Below, piece after piece: positions 43,246-55,004 of a stretch of 64,000 bases of DNA (its first letter is position 1; each line of letters starts with the position of its first letter). The position numbers and the translations under genes are program-made. The notes under the pieces were generated by a model, which was not told where the DNA came from, did not search any database, and was given only the letters and a program-made list of their open reading frames with translations. The DNA is from Taudactylus pleione (lineage: Eukaryota; Chordata; Amphibia; Anura; Myobatrachidae): contig JAUIMM010000548.1 of assembly GCA_031769625.1 (NCBI GenBank), positions 558,001 through 622,000 on the forward strand, in the 5' to 3' direction.

Positions 43246-43951
43246 TGCCTGGCACACACTAGCAGATATATTGGCCAATCATTTGATCGGCCAGCCGACC
43301 GTCCGTACACTGGAAGCAGAGGCTGCGGGGAGTGGGGGGCGCTACACGCCCCCCCGGGAACCGCGACTAGAGACAGATGATAGTCGTTCAGTGTGTATGA
43401 ACAAACCACCATCTACAGATATATGGGCCTGATTCAGACCCGCTCGCAAGCGGGTCGATGGTGGCCCAGTGGGCACATGCGAGCCCAGGAGCGAGCACAA
43501 AAAGCACTTGCTCCGGGACTCACTACAAAAGGGGCGGCTGTCGATGTTGATCGACAGCGCACCCCGTTTTGTAGGCGTGGCCGGGGGGTGGCTTCACAAA
43601 CGGAGGCGTTCCCAAGCGAACGCCTGCCGTTTGTGGGCGGCCCCACTGACATCACCAGTGATGTCAGTGAGAGAGCTTCCGGCTCTATTAGAGCCATTAG
43701 CACTCTGGGGCTTGCAGCCATGAGACCTTACCACAAGGGTCTCGTCGCAAGCCCGATGGTCGCGATGGTCTTGACCATCGCGACTATCATCCTGGCCGCT
43801 CGCAATAGCTGTGGGTGGTCACCCACAGCTATGCGAGCAGCCAGGAGGCCGCAACTAATAAAAACAGCGCCCGCCCTGATTCAGAGCAAGCGCTCGCTTT
43901 TTGCGAGCGCCTCTGAATCAGGCCCTATATCTGTTAAGTGTGTACCCAGCT
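43246..43951. mobile_element. Harbinger-like MITE hosting a second MITE
   Basis: Ends tgcctggcacacactag and agtgtgtacccagct, with TTA duplications (43243-43245, 43952-43954). It is split near its right end by the multi-hairpin MITE at 43425-43925. Just to the left, 43165-43240 is a fragment with caggagttctca resembling a hAT end. Confidence 0.82.
43425..43925 (+). mobile_element. MITE, multi-hairpin subfamily (copy L, nested)
   Basis: Starts gggcctgattcagaccc, ends ctctgaatcaggccc, with TAT duplications (43422-43424, 43926-43928). Hairpins include caaacgg (43597-43603)/ccgtttg (43627-43633), cactgacatcaccagtgatg, gatggtcgcgatggtc/gaccatcgcgac and agctgtgggtggtcacccac. The arm sequence caaacgg/ccgtttg differs from copies E and I on both sides together. 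Confidence 0.92.
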
Positions 43952-43954
43952 TTA

Positions 43955-44477
43955 CTCTATGTTGCTGGGTCAGTAATTACCTCACCTGCTTCCACAGACA
44001 GAGCATACCTGGTATACACAGCGGGCGCGACGACCCGGCATTTAGCACAGACCTGCAGCGTTTCCTGATGTTGGTCTGCACGGGGTCAGGTAATAGGATC
44101 AGGGGGATTCCCAGTAATTTCCCTAAATCGCCCTCATGCTCCTACACTGATGATCCCTGAAGCCTGAGCCCCGAGACGCTCTGGAAACTTTGGCAGAAAT
44201 ATTCCCTGAATGTTGTTATTAGATCTTTCCTGAATGGTATTGTTAGTAAAATGACTGTGATGCTCATTAGGATGAGATTAGACAGAGTTATAACACAGCG
44301 TTCAGTGATGTCATTGCAGTTACACAGCCCAGTGTCTGTCATTAGCGTGACTTTCCCAATATGTTATTCTATAGGGAATCTTATTGATCTACACCAGTTG
44401 GCCTCCATATTGTTTATCCAAGTAACCGTTCCATACCAGTCTTATGCTCCAGTGTAATAGCATTGTGCCCTACAAAC
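43955..44477. other. unassigned intergenic DNA
   Basis: About 520 bp with no gene or repeat recognised. A 255-codon frame (43393-44160) that runs into it starts within MITE DNA and is not a gene. Confidence 0.5.
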
Positions 44478-45531
44478 GGCCTGATCCAGAGATGGACGGA
44501 AATGCGATCGTAACTGCGAAAACATGGGCCCTCATTCAGAGCCACTCGCTAGTGGCCGTACGCTCGTTCCGAGCGATGTTCGCACATCTGCGCATGCGTA
44601 CGGTTTTTAGTACGCATGCGCGAACCAGTCAGTGCGGCCGACAATCGTTTGTACGCTATATAGCGAGTGCCTGCTATTTTGAGTGACAGAATGAGGCGTA
44701 TGTGGGTGGTAACAGGGGAAGGTGCTTGAAAACGGGGGAGTGGAATTCGAACGCAGGCGTGCTTAAAGGTCAAAACGGGCGTTTTAAGGGAGTGCATAAT
44801 TAATACAGCAGCGTCATTGACCACGTCACTTGGTTTTTTCTTTAACTCAGAACTGCTCGCAAAATAGCGGTTGAAAAAACCAACCACAAGAATAGCGAGC
44901 AGTTCATACGCTGTACGATGTACTAGATTAATCTAATAAATAGCGGACATGACGTATGGTGCGAGCGGCCAGGGGGCGTTTTAATCAAATAAACGAGCGT
45001 ATGTTTTGCTCGCTCGTTCAGACTTAGAGGTGTGAACAGACTGCAATTTGCGAACGGATCATTTGAATAGCCACCCCTTGTTTTTGAACGAACGACCGCA
45101 AATAGCGAACGGCTCTGAATCACTTGGTTCCAAAGATTACCCGAGCATAGGGACGCCCACCGCTGCCTTCTCATCTGCGTACGACGTAGCTTACCAGTGT
45201 ATATATTGGTAACACCAATGCACATCGAGCTGCCGTCTTGCCCTTGTGGCAGCTCTGACCAGCCGCAGACCCGGCGGCATTGTTGCTTAGTAGATCGTAA
45301 GCGTTAATTTATGCACGCCCATGTAACAGCGTTTAAACGCTAAGACATGCCTGCGTTGCCTCGCCCAAATGCTGACTACCTGTCATTCACTTTGCGAATG
45401 GATCCTCTGTGCGTGCGGAATGGCAGAACAATCGCAGAGTGTGCGCAGTGCAGCTTATACACATGCGCCAGGGCAAACAATCGCTCGTTCTGCGTAATAA
45501 TCGCCATTGCGTCTGTCTCTGAATCAGGCCC
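44478..45531 (+). mobile_element. MITE, cagagatggacg-type subfamily (copy N), interrupted
   Basis: Starts ggcctgatccagagatggac and ends gtctctgaatcaggcc. After about 48 bp it is interrupted by the MITE at 44526-45118, then resumes at ttccaaagattacccgagca, matching copy J (41994-42355). Confidence 0.8.
44526..45118 (-). mobile_element. MITE, attagattaatcgagtac-type subfamily (copy M, inverted, right end lost)
   Basis: Starts gggccctcattcagagcc. The interior is the reverse complement of 42461-43059 (gattaatctaataaatagcg, gagtgacagaatgaggcgta). It ends at acggctctgaatca without the final gggccc, so the right tip is deleted or mutated. Confidence 0.85.
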
Positions 45532-45686
45532 AGTATCCCTATAAAAACAACAGTCCTGCCAGGACTCTAGGATCAGCCAGGATGACGTTCCACATCCATT
45601 GTTCTAATATCCTCCCTGACCCATCGCTACCAAGATCTCTAGTTTCTGTAGCTACAAAACAGGGTGTGGAACTGAGAGGAGCTTTC

Positions 45687-48600
45687 TGACATTCAGCACC
45701 TGCTTCACTGACCGCACCTAGCAGCTTCTCCCCCAGCAATACCTAGCACCTGCTCCTCTGACCATGGCCAGCAGCTTCTCCCCCAGCAATACCTAGCACC
45801 TGCTCCTCTGACCATGGCCAGCAGCTTCTCCCCCAGCAATACCTAGCACCTGCTCCTCTGACCATGGCCAGCAGCTTCTCCCCCAGCAATACCTAGCACC
45901 AGCTCCACTGACCATGGCCACAGCTTCTCCCAAGCTATACCTAGCACCTGCTCCACTGACCATGGCCACAGCTTCTCCCCAGCTATACCTAGCACCTGCT
46001 CCACTGACCATGGCCACAGCTTCTCCCCCAGCTATATCTAGCACCTACTACACTGACTATGGCCAGCAGCTTCTCCCCCAGCTATACCTAGCACCTGCTC
46101 CACTGACCATGGCCAGCAGCTTCTCCCCCAGCAATACCTAGCACCTGCTCCTCTGACCATGGCCAGCAGCTTCTCCCCCAGCTATACGTAGCACCTGCTC
46201 CTCTGACCATGGCCAGCAGCTTCTCCCCCAGCTATACCTAGCACCTGCTCCACCGACTATGGCCAGCAGCTTCTCCCCCAGCTATACCTAGCACCTGCTC
46301 CACTGACCATGGCCAGCAGCTTCTCCCCCAGCAATACCTAGCACCTGCTCCTCTGACCATGGCCAGCAGCTTCTCCCCCAGCTATACCTAGCACCTGCTC
46401 CACTGACCATGGCCAGCAGCTTCTCCCCCAGCTATACCTAGCACCTGCTCCACTGACCATGGCCAGCAGCTTCTCCCCCAGCTATACCTAGCACCTGCTC
46501 CACTGACCATGGCCAGCAGCTTCTCCCCCAGCAATACCTAGCACCTGCTCCTCTGACCATGGCCAGCAGCTTCTCCCCCAGCTATACGTAGCACCTGCTC
46601 CACTGACCATGGCCAGCAGCTTCTCCCCCAGCTATACCTAGCACCTGCTCCACTGACCATGGCCAGCAGCTTCTCCCCCAGCTATACCTAGCACCTGCTC
46701 CACTGACCATGGCAGCAGCTGCTCCCCCAGCTATACCTAGCACCTGCTCCACTGACCATGGCCAGCAGCTTCTCCCCCAGCAATACCTAGCACCTGCTCC
46801 TCTGACCATGGCCAGCAGCTTCTCCCCCAGCTATACCTAGCACCTGCTCCACCGACTATGGCCAGCAGCTTCTCCCCCAGCTATACCTAGCACCTGCTCC
46901 ACTGACCATGGCCAGCAGCTTCTCCCCCAGCAATACCTAGCACCTGCTCCTCTGACCATGGCCAGCAGCTTCTCCCCCAGCTATACCTAGCACCTGCTCC
47001 ACTGACCATGGCCAGCAGCTTCTCCCCCAGCTATACCTAGCACCTGCTCCACTGACCATGGCCAGCAGCTTCTCCCCCAGCTATACCTAGCACCTGCTCC
47101 ACTGACCATGGCCAGCAGCTTCTCCCCCAGCAATACCTAGCACCTGCTCCTCTGACCATGGCCAGCAGCTTCTCCCCCAGCTATACGTAGCACCTGCTCC
47201 ACTGACCATGGCCAGCAGCTTCTCCCCCAGCTATACCTAGCACCTGCTCCACTGACCATGGCCAGCAGCTTCTCCCCCAGCAATACCTAGCACCTGCTCC
47301 TCTGACCATGGCCAGCAGCTTCTCCCCCAGCTATACCTAGCACCTGCTCCACCGACTATGGCCAGCAGCTTCTCCCCCAGCTATACCTAGCACCTGCTCC
47401 ACTGACCATGGCCAGCAGCTTCTCCCCCAGCAATACCTAGCACCTGCTCCTCTGACCATGGCCAGCAGCTTCTCCCCCAGCTATACCTAGCACCTGCTCC
47501 ACTGACCATGGCCAGCAGCTTCTCCCCCAGCTATACCTAGCACCTGCTCCACTGACCATGGCCAGCAGCTTCTCCCCCAGCTATACCTAGCACCTGCTAC
47601 ACTGACAATGGCCACAGCTTCTCCCCCAGCTATACCTAGCACCTGCTCCACCGACCATGGCCACAGCTTCTCCCCCAGCTATACCTAGCACCAGCTCCAC
47701 TGACCATGGCCACAGCTTCTCCCAAGCTATACCTAGCACCTGCTCCACTGACCATGGCCAGCAGCTTCTCCCCCAGCAATACCTAGCACCTGCTCCTCTG
47801 ACCATGGCCAGCAGCTTCTCCCCCAGCTATACGTAGCACCTGCTCCACTGACCATGGCCAGCAGCTTCTCCCCCAGCTATACCTAGCACCTGCTCCACTG
47901 ACCATGGCCAGCAGCTTCTCCCCCAGCAATACCTAGCACCTGCTCCTCTGACCATGGCCAGCAGCTTCTCCCCCAGCTATACCTAGCACCTGCTCCACCG
48001 ACTATGGCCAGCAGCTTCTCCCCCAGCTATACCTAGCACCTGCTCCACTGACCATGGCCAGCAGCTTCTCCCCCAGCAATACCTAGCACCTGCTCCTCTG
48101 ACCATGGCCAGCAGCTTCTCCCCCAGCTATACCTAGCACCTGCTCCACTGACCATGGCCAGCAGCTTCTCCCCCAGCTATACCTAGCACCTGCTCCACTG
48201 ACCATGGCCAGCAGCTTCTCCCCCAGCTATACCTAGCACCTGCTCCACTGACCATGGCCAGCAGCTTCTCCCCCAGCAATACCTAGCACCTGCTCCTCTG
48301 ACCATGGCCAGCAGCTTCTCCCCCAGCTATACGTAGCACCTGCTCCACTGACCATGGCCAGCAGCTTCTCCCCCAGCTATACCTAGCACCTGCTCCACTG
48401 ACCATGGCCAGCAGCTTCTCCCCCAGCAATACCTAGCACCTGCTCCTCTGACCATGGCCAGCAGCTTCTCCCCCAGCTATACCTAGCACCTGCTCCACCG
48501 ACTATGGCCAGCAGCTTCTCCCCCAGCTATACCTAGCACCTGCTCCACTGACCATGGCCAGCAGCTTCTCCCCCAGCAATACCTAGCACCTGCTCCTCTG

Positions 48601-51600
48601 ACCATGGCCAGCAGCTTCTCCCCCAGCTATACCTAGCACCTGCTCCACTGACCATGGCCAGCAGCTTCTCCCCCAGCTATACCTAGCACCTGCTCCACTG
48701 ACCATGGCCAGCAGCTTCTCCCCCAGCTATACCTAGCACCTGCTACACTGACAATGGCCACAGCTTCTCCCCCAGCTATACCTAGCACCTGCTCCACCGA
48801 CCATGGCCACAGCTTCTCCCCCAGCTATACCTAGCACCAGCTCCACTGACCATGGCCACAGCTTCTCCCAAGCTATACCTAGCACCTGCTCCACTGACCA
48901 TGGCCAGCAGCTTCTCCCCCAGCAATACCTAGCACCTGCTCCTCTGACCATGGCCAGCAGCTTCTCCCCCAGCTATACGTAGCACCTGCTCCACTGACCA
49001 TGGCCAGCAGCTTCTCCCCCAGCTATACCTAGCACCTGCTCCACTGACCATGGCCAGCAGCTTCTCCCCCAGCAATACCTAGCACCTGCTCCTCTGACCA
49101 TGGCCAGCAGCTTCTCCCCCAGCTATACCTAGCACCTGCTCCACCGACTATGGCCAGCAGCTTCTCCCCCAGCTATACCTAGCACCTGCTCCACTGACCA
49201 TGGCCAGCAGCTTCTCCCCCAGCAATACCTAGCACCTGCTCCTCTGACCATGGCCAGCAGCTTCTCCCCCAGCTATACCTAGCACCTGCTCCACTGACCA
49301 TGGCCAGCAGCTTCTCCCCCAGCTATACCTAGCACCTGCTCCACTGACCATGGCCAGCAGCTTCTCCCCCAGCTATACCTAGCACCTGCTACACTGACAA
49401 TGGCCACAGCTTCTCCCCCAGCTATACCTAGCACCTGCTCCACCGACCATGGCCACAGCTTCTCCCCCAGCTATACCTAGCACCAGCTCCACTGACCATG
49501 GCCACAGCTTCTCCCAAGCTATACCTAGCACCTGCTCCACTGACCATGGCCACAGCTTCTCCCCAGCTATACCTAGCACCTGCTCCACCAACTATGGCCA
49601 GCAGCTTCTCCCCCAGCTATACCTAGCACCTGCTCCACTGACCATGGCCAGCAGCTTCTCCCCCAGCTATACCTAGCACCTGCTCCTCTGACCATGGCCA
49701 GCAGCTTCTCCCCCAGCTATACCTAGCACCTGCTCCACTGACCATGGCCAGCAGCTTCTCCCCCAGCTATACCTAGCACCTGCTCCACTGACCATGGCAG
49801 CAGCTTCTCCCCCAGCTATACCTAGCACCTGCTCCACTGACCATGGCCAGCAGCTTCTCCCCCAGCTATACCTAGCACCTGCTCCACTGACCATGGCAGC
49901 AGCTTCTCCCCCAGCTATACCTAGCACCTGCTCCACTGACCATGGCCAGCAGCTTCTCCCCCAGCTATACCTAGCACCTGCTCCACTGACCATGGCCAGC
50001 AGCTTCTCCCCCAGCTATACCTAGCACCTGCTACACTGACAATGGCCACAGCTTCTCCCCCAGCTATACCTAGCACCTGCTCCACCGACCATGGCCACAG
50101 CTTCTCCCCCAGCTATACCTAGCACCAGCTCCACTGACCATGGCCACAGCTTCTCCCAAGCTATACCTAGCACCTGCTCCACTGACCATGGCCACAGCTT
50201 CTCCCCAGCTATACCTAGCACCTGCTCCACCAACTATGGCCAGCAGCTTCTCCCCCAGCTATACCTAGCACCTGCTCCACTGACCATGGCCAGCAGCTTC
50301 TCCCCCAGCTATACCTAGCACCTGCTCCTCTGACCATGGCCAGCAGCTTCTCCCCCAGCTATACCTAGCACCTGCTCCACTGACCATGGCCAGCAGCTTC
50401 TCCCCCAGCTATACCTAGCACCTGCTCCACTGACCATGGCAGCAGCTTCTCCCCCAGCTATACCTAGCACCTGCTCCACTGACCATGGCCAGCAGCTTCT
50501 CCCCCAGCTATACCTAGCACCTGCTCCACTGACCATGGCAGCAGCTTCTCCCCCAGCTATACCTAGCACCTGCTCCACTGACCATGGCCAGCAGCTTCTC
50601 CCCCAGCTATACCTAGCACCTGCTACACTGACAATGGCCACAGCTTCTCCCCCAGCTATACCTAGCACCTGCTCCACCGACCATGGCCACAGCTTCTCCC
50701 CCAGCTATACCTAGCACCAGCTCCACTGACCATGGCCACAGCTTCTCCCAAGCTATACCTAGCACCTGCTCCACTGACCATGGCCACAGCTTCTCCCCAG
50801 CTATACCTAGCACCTGCTCCACTGACCATGGCCACAGCTTCTCCCCCAGCTATATCTAGCACCTACTACACTGACTATGGCCAGCAGCTTCTCCCCCAGC
50901 TATACCTAGCACCTGCTCCACCGACCATGGCCACAACTTCTCCCCCAGCTATACCTAGCACCTGCTCCACTGACCATGGCCAGCAGCTTCTCCCCCAGCT
51001 ATACCTAGCACCTGCTCCACTGACCATGGCCACAACTTCTCCCCCAGCTATACCTAAAGCCTGCTCCACCGACCATGGCCACAGCTTCTCCCCCAGCTAT
51101 ACCTAGCACCTGCTCCACCGACTATGGCCAGCAGCTTCTCCCCCAGCTATACCTAGCACCTGCTCCACTGACCATGGCAGCAGCTTCTCCCCCAGCTATA
51201 CCTAGCACCTGCTCCACTGACCATGGCCAGCAGCTTCTCCCCCAGCTATACCTAGCACCTGCTACACTGACAATGGCCACAGCTTCTCCCCCAGCTATAC
51301 CTAGCACCTGCTCCACCGACCATGGCCACAGCTTCTCCCCCAGCTATACCTAGCACCTGCTCCACTGACCATGGCCACAGCTTCTCCCAAGCTATACCTA
51401 GCACCTGCTCCACTGACCATGGCCACAGCTTCTCCCCCAGCTATACCTAGCACCAGCTCCACTGACCATGGCCACAGCTTCTCCCAAGCTAATCCTAGCA
51501 CTGCTCCACTGACCATGGCCACAGCTTCTCCCCAGCTATACCTAGCACCTGCTCCACTGACCATGGCAGCAGCTTCTCCCCAGCTATACCTAGCACCTAC

Positions 51601-52090
51601 TACACTGACTATGGCCACAGCTTCTCCCCCAGCTATACCTAGCACCAGCTCCACTGACCATGGCCACAGCTTCTCCCAAGCTATACCTAGCACCTGCTCC
51701 ACTGACCATGGCCACAGCTTCTCCCCAGCTATACCTAGCACCTGCTCCACTGACCATGGCAGCAGCTTCTCCCCAGCTATACCTAGCACCTGCTCCACTG
51801 ACCATGGCAGCAGCTTCTCCCCAGCTATATCTAGCACCTGCTCCACTGACTGTGCCCGGCAGCTTCTCCACCAGCTACACCTAGCACCTGCTCCACTGAC
51901 CATGGCCACAGCTCCCCAGCTATACCTAGCACCTGCTCCACTGACTGTGCCCGGCAGCTTCTCCACCAGCTACACCTAGCACCTGCTCCACCGACCGTGC
52001 CCGGCAGCTACTATACCCAGCACCTGCTCCACCGACTGTGCCCGGTAGCTTCTCCAACCGCTTCACCTAGCTTTCACTGTGCCTGGCATC
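45687..52090. repeat. 50-bp satellite, about 128 copies
   Basis: Unit tgaccatggccagcagcttc, tcccccagctatacctagca, cctgctccac (50 bp), with 48-49-bp variants lacking CAG or one C. Large blocks are nearly identical: the segment at 47587 recurs 1146 bp later at 48733, and the one at 49379 recurs 642 bp later at 50021. The right end (51840-52090) contains diverged units with ctgtgcccggcagc. Open frames (up to 221 codons) lack any gene context. Confidence 0.96.
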
Positions 52091-52166
52091 TGCTCCACTG
52101 ACCGTGCCCAGCCACTGCTGCTAGGACTCCAGGTGGCACATAATCACCTGGGAGACACAGCGCTAT

Positions 52167-52648
52167 GGGCCTGATTCACTACTGGTCGCAACTGCGATTA
52201 TGCACGCAGTCGGCCGATTGTTGCATTCCGCGCATGCATCGCATTGACTGTGCAGACCTATTGCAGAGTGATTGGACAGGAAGTGCCGTTTGTGGGTGGT
52301 GACTGGGGGGTGGTTGGCAAAACGAAGGTGTGCCAGTGCGGTTCAACGCCGTTGCAGGGACGTGCATAAATTATACACTGCGATGCCATTAGCAGCCTGA
52401 GTACTCATAGCGTGCGATGAAGTTAGCAATTCCTGAGTAAGGTCAGAGCTTGTGCAAGTGTGCGTGAGGCTGCGATGGTTCTCGATGTTACAGATGGTTT
52501 CGCAGTCTTTCTAAACATTATGGATGTGTGTACAGTGAGGTGGACGTCCCTGTGTAGTGCGACGGCATAGCGATTGCAATGGATTAGCATACTGACGCAG
52601 TTGAACTGCGTGTGTAATCGGTATTGCAATCCATAGTGAATCAGGCCC
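52167..52648. mobile_element. MITE with gggcctgattcactac ends (copy O)
   Basis: Starts gggcctgattcactactgg and ends ccatagtgaatcaggccc. The arms also share gcaactgcgatta-type and ggtattgcaatcc-type words. It is related by its ends to the ctgattcag family but has a distinct interior. No clear target duplication (TAT / CCG). Confidence 0.78.
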
Positions 52649-52774
52649 CGTTTTATCAGTGATAGCCTCCTGCAAATGAAAGAGCGCACAGTCTTGCAGG
52701 TAGTGTAGCGATTACAGGCAATTACTAATTATCTGTTATATAATGCACACATATTATGCAGTACACAGTGTTTA

Positions 52775-52892
52775 CCACTCACAGTTCCTGCCCCAGTCTA
52801 GATTGCAGGAGAACATACAAACTCCACACAGATAGTGCCCTGGTCCCAGTACTGTGAAACAGCAATGCTAACTATTGTGCCACCATTGTTTG
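52775..52892 (+). repeat. LINE-like (L2/CR1-type) 3' fragment
   Basis: Contains ggagaacatacaaactccac, cagatagtgccctggtc and cagcaatgctaactattgtg ccacc. This is the wording of a 3'-end repeat widespread in vertebrate L2-type elements. A short fragment, recognised by resemblance only. Confidence 0.55.
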
Positions 52893-53759
52893 TATGGCAC
52901 CACGCAGCAGGGGAAAAAAACAGAGCATCAAAGTAGACAGAATGGACCCAAGTGAGGAGCCAGGGGGAAGGGAGGGCCCAGCTGGCGAGAAGGGCAGAGC
53001 TGAGACGAGATCTGCGGGCAGTGGGAGAGCCTAATCAGGCATGGTAGGTAAAATCCATAGGTGAGTAGCGGCACAAGAGACATCTTGTAGGCAAAAGTGA
53101 GTAGTGATTACTAGAGGCGAGGGGCAGATGGTGAGAGGTGAGAAATATGAAGGGATGTTGGGGGCTTTGCAGGCACTTGAGTTCTGTAGGGATGCATTTA
53201 GGACAGATTATAGTGACAGATAAGGGAGAGGGCGGCCAGATAGCAGAGGCTACAGTAATTCAGGCTGGAGATGATGAGTACATACATTTTGCTCATCATC
53301 AGAAAACTAAGGTGTTTTATTCTGGCTACATTACAGAGAGAGAGAGAGACTGCAGATTAGGATGCAGCAGAGGCAGGAAACGGGTGACACCAGGGGCGGC
53401 ACACAGAGGAAATTGTGGTGTTACAGAACAATCACAGCAGCATTAGATTGTTACAGAGCTGGATATTGTGCCATGAATGGAGCCAGTTACATTGTTTATT
53501 GCTTCCTTTGCAGTCTCACACCTATAGAACAGGACACATTCTGCTTGTTGTCTAATACAAAACACTGGGGTAATCCTGAGCTTGGGGCATGCTCTGATCA
53601 CAGCTGCCATGTGATATAACCGGTACAGTGGGAAAAGCAACCAGTCAGGAGCGGGGTGTAGTGTTTGTAACTTATACACTCCCAGGGAATACAAACACCA
53701 TCCCTACATACAAAACGTCCCTTTTGAGTGCTTTCTTTTCTATATACTAAATATGTTTT

Positions 53760-53791
<32 letters not shown>

Positions 53792-54538
53792 TACATACAC
53801 ACACAGCATGTTTCTCTATAGCTCCACCACCAGTTCCTGAACCTATTTTTCATTCATTCTCTCTCTCTCTCTAAAAAAAATTGGGGTCCTACCTGACAGT
53901 TTCTGGATCCCATCGGAATTGTGGTTTTCTGTGATAACAGTTCTGTAAAGCAGCGTTTTCCAATATTACAGCAATTATACAATTTATGTTGTTTGGACCA
54001 ACATTTAATAGTGTAAGTGCACATTGTTCCATAATAGTGGTGAGCATCATTATAAGCTGGCCACATAGTTAAAAATTAAAACTTCAATTCTGTTTAAAAC
54101 ATGTGAACATACGGTTTATACACTGACCAGCCGCAGTATGTGTTCCAAGCTCTGACGGTTTTCGCACAACTCGCACATCGAGAACACACTCAATTTAGTT
54201 ACGGTCCTTCCAGACTGCCTACTACCAGCAGCCCAGCGACTCGCTCGTCCCGTCCTGCGGCATGTTCTGTTCTGCCTGGCATCGCTGAAAACATTCATGA
54301 ACAGTAAAATATGTTAAAAACGCTGAAATAAAATCTAGACAATGCCTAAGTTTTCCAAGTGGCCCTCGGGCTTTAGCGCCATTAACAGCCCTGTTTTTAT
54401 CCACAATGTGTTCTCACATTTCAGTCAGTGCTGGTTAAGCTACAAAACGGCTTCAGAGAAGCTCAACTACCTAATGTTTTTGTTCTTTTCATTTAATGTC
54501 GGAGCTGTCACTTATTTTGTGAATCTCATACAAGACTA
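52893..54538. other. unassigned intergenic DNA with microsatellites
   Basis: Includes a (GA)n run at 53334-53350, a (TA)n run at about 53757-53785 followed by (CA)n, and a CT run at about 53859-53872. 53200-53340 (ggctacagtaattcaggctg, gagatgatgagtacatac) has the wording of a dispersed amphibian repeat I cannot name. No coding exon recognised. Confidence 0.5.
53757..53785. repeat. (TA)n microsatellite
   Basis: An alternating TA run, continuing as tacatatatacatacacac. Confidence 0.9.
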
Positions 54539-54540
54539 AG

Positions 54541-54620
54541 GGGTCTATGTACTAAACCTTGGAGAGAGATAAAGTGGACGGAGAAACAACCAATCAGCTC
54601 CTAACTGTCACTTTACAGGC
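54541..54620 (+). mobile_element. fragment of the ggggtcta MITE family
   Basis: Starts ggggtctatgtactaaacc and contains aaccaatcagctcctaactg, matching the left part of 25562-26287. The right half is absent. Confidence 0.65.
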
Positions 54621-54629
54621 GGATTCCCT

Positions 54630-54991
54630 AACGGGACAGCCATCTAAAAAATTATACAACTGTGACATTTTTTTTTACCCCAAATTTTTGCGGTCGTTAT
54701 TCGCCAAAGTGCGCAACTTACTAAAATTTTTTGGGGTAATTTATCATTGGGGGGGGGAGGGGGGTGTCCAAACAGTTCTGAAAGAAATCCCCACATTTTT
54801 AGCCAAAAATAAGGATTTTGCATTTTTTTATTGCCTGGTCTGGGATGGAGAAAACTTATCTCCAGTTTTTTTTCGCCAATTGCGTTTTCGCCTGTTTTTT
54901 GGCCAAAACAATTCCATTTTTGCCGAAAAACGTCTGCTTTCGCCTATGGCTAAAAAAACAGTCGTTTTCACCACTAATTGAATACGGCCCA
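54630..54991. mobile_element. fragment of the gtattcaatt MITE family
   Basis: Ends cactaattgaatacggccc, the inverse of the 39522 start. The interior has ttttcgcc/ggcgaaaa-like motifs (tttttttcgccaattgcg, cgaaaaacgtctgc). The left end is missing. An open frame of 140 codons (54559-54981) crosses it and is not a gene. Confidence 0.65.
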
Positions 54992-55004
54992 TAATGGTAA
55001 TATA

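Noticed and set aside
43393..44160. 255-codon + strand frame
   Set aside because: Most of it is the multi-hairpin MITE at 43425-43925; no domain or similarity.
51301..51966. 221-codon minus-strand frame
   Set aside because: It lies wholly within the 50-bp satellite, and the repeat structure explains the open frame.
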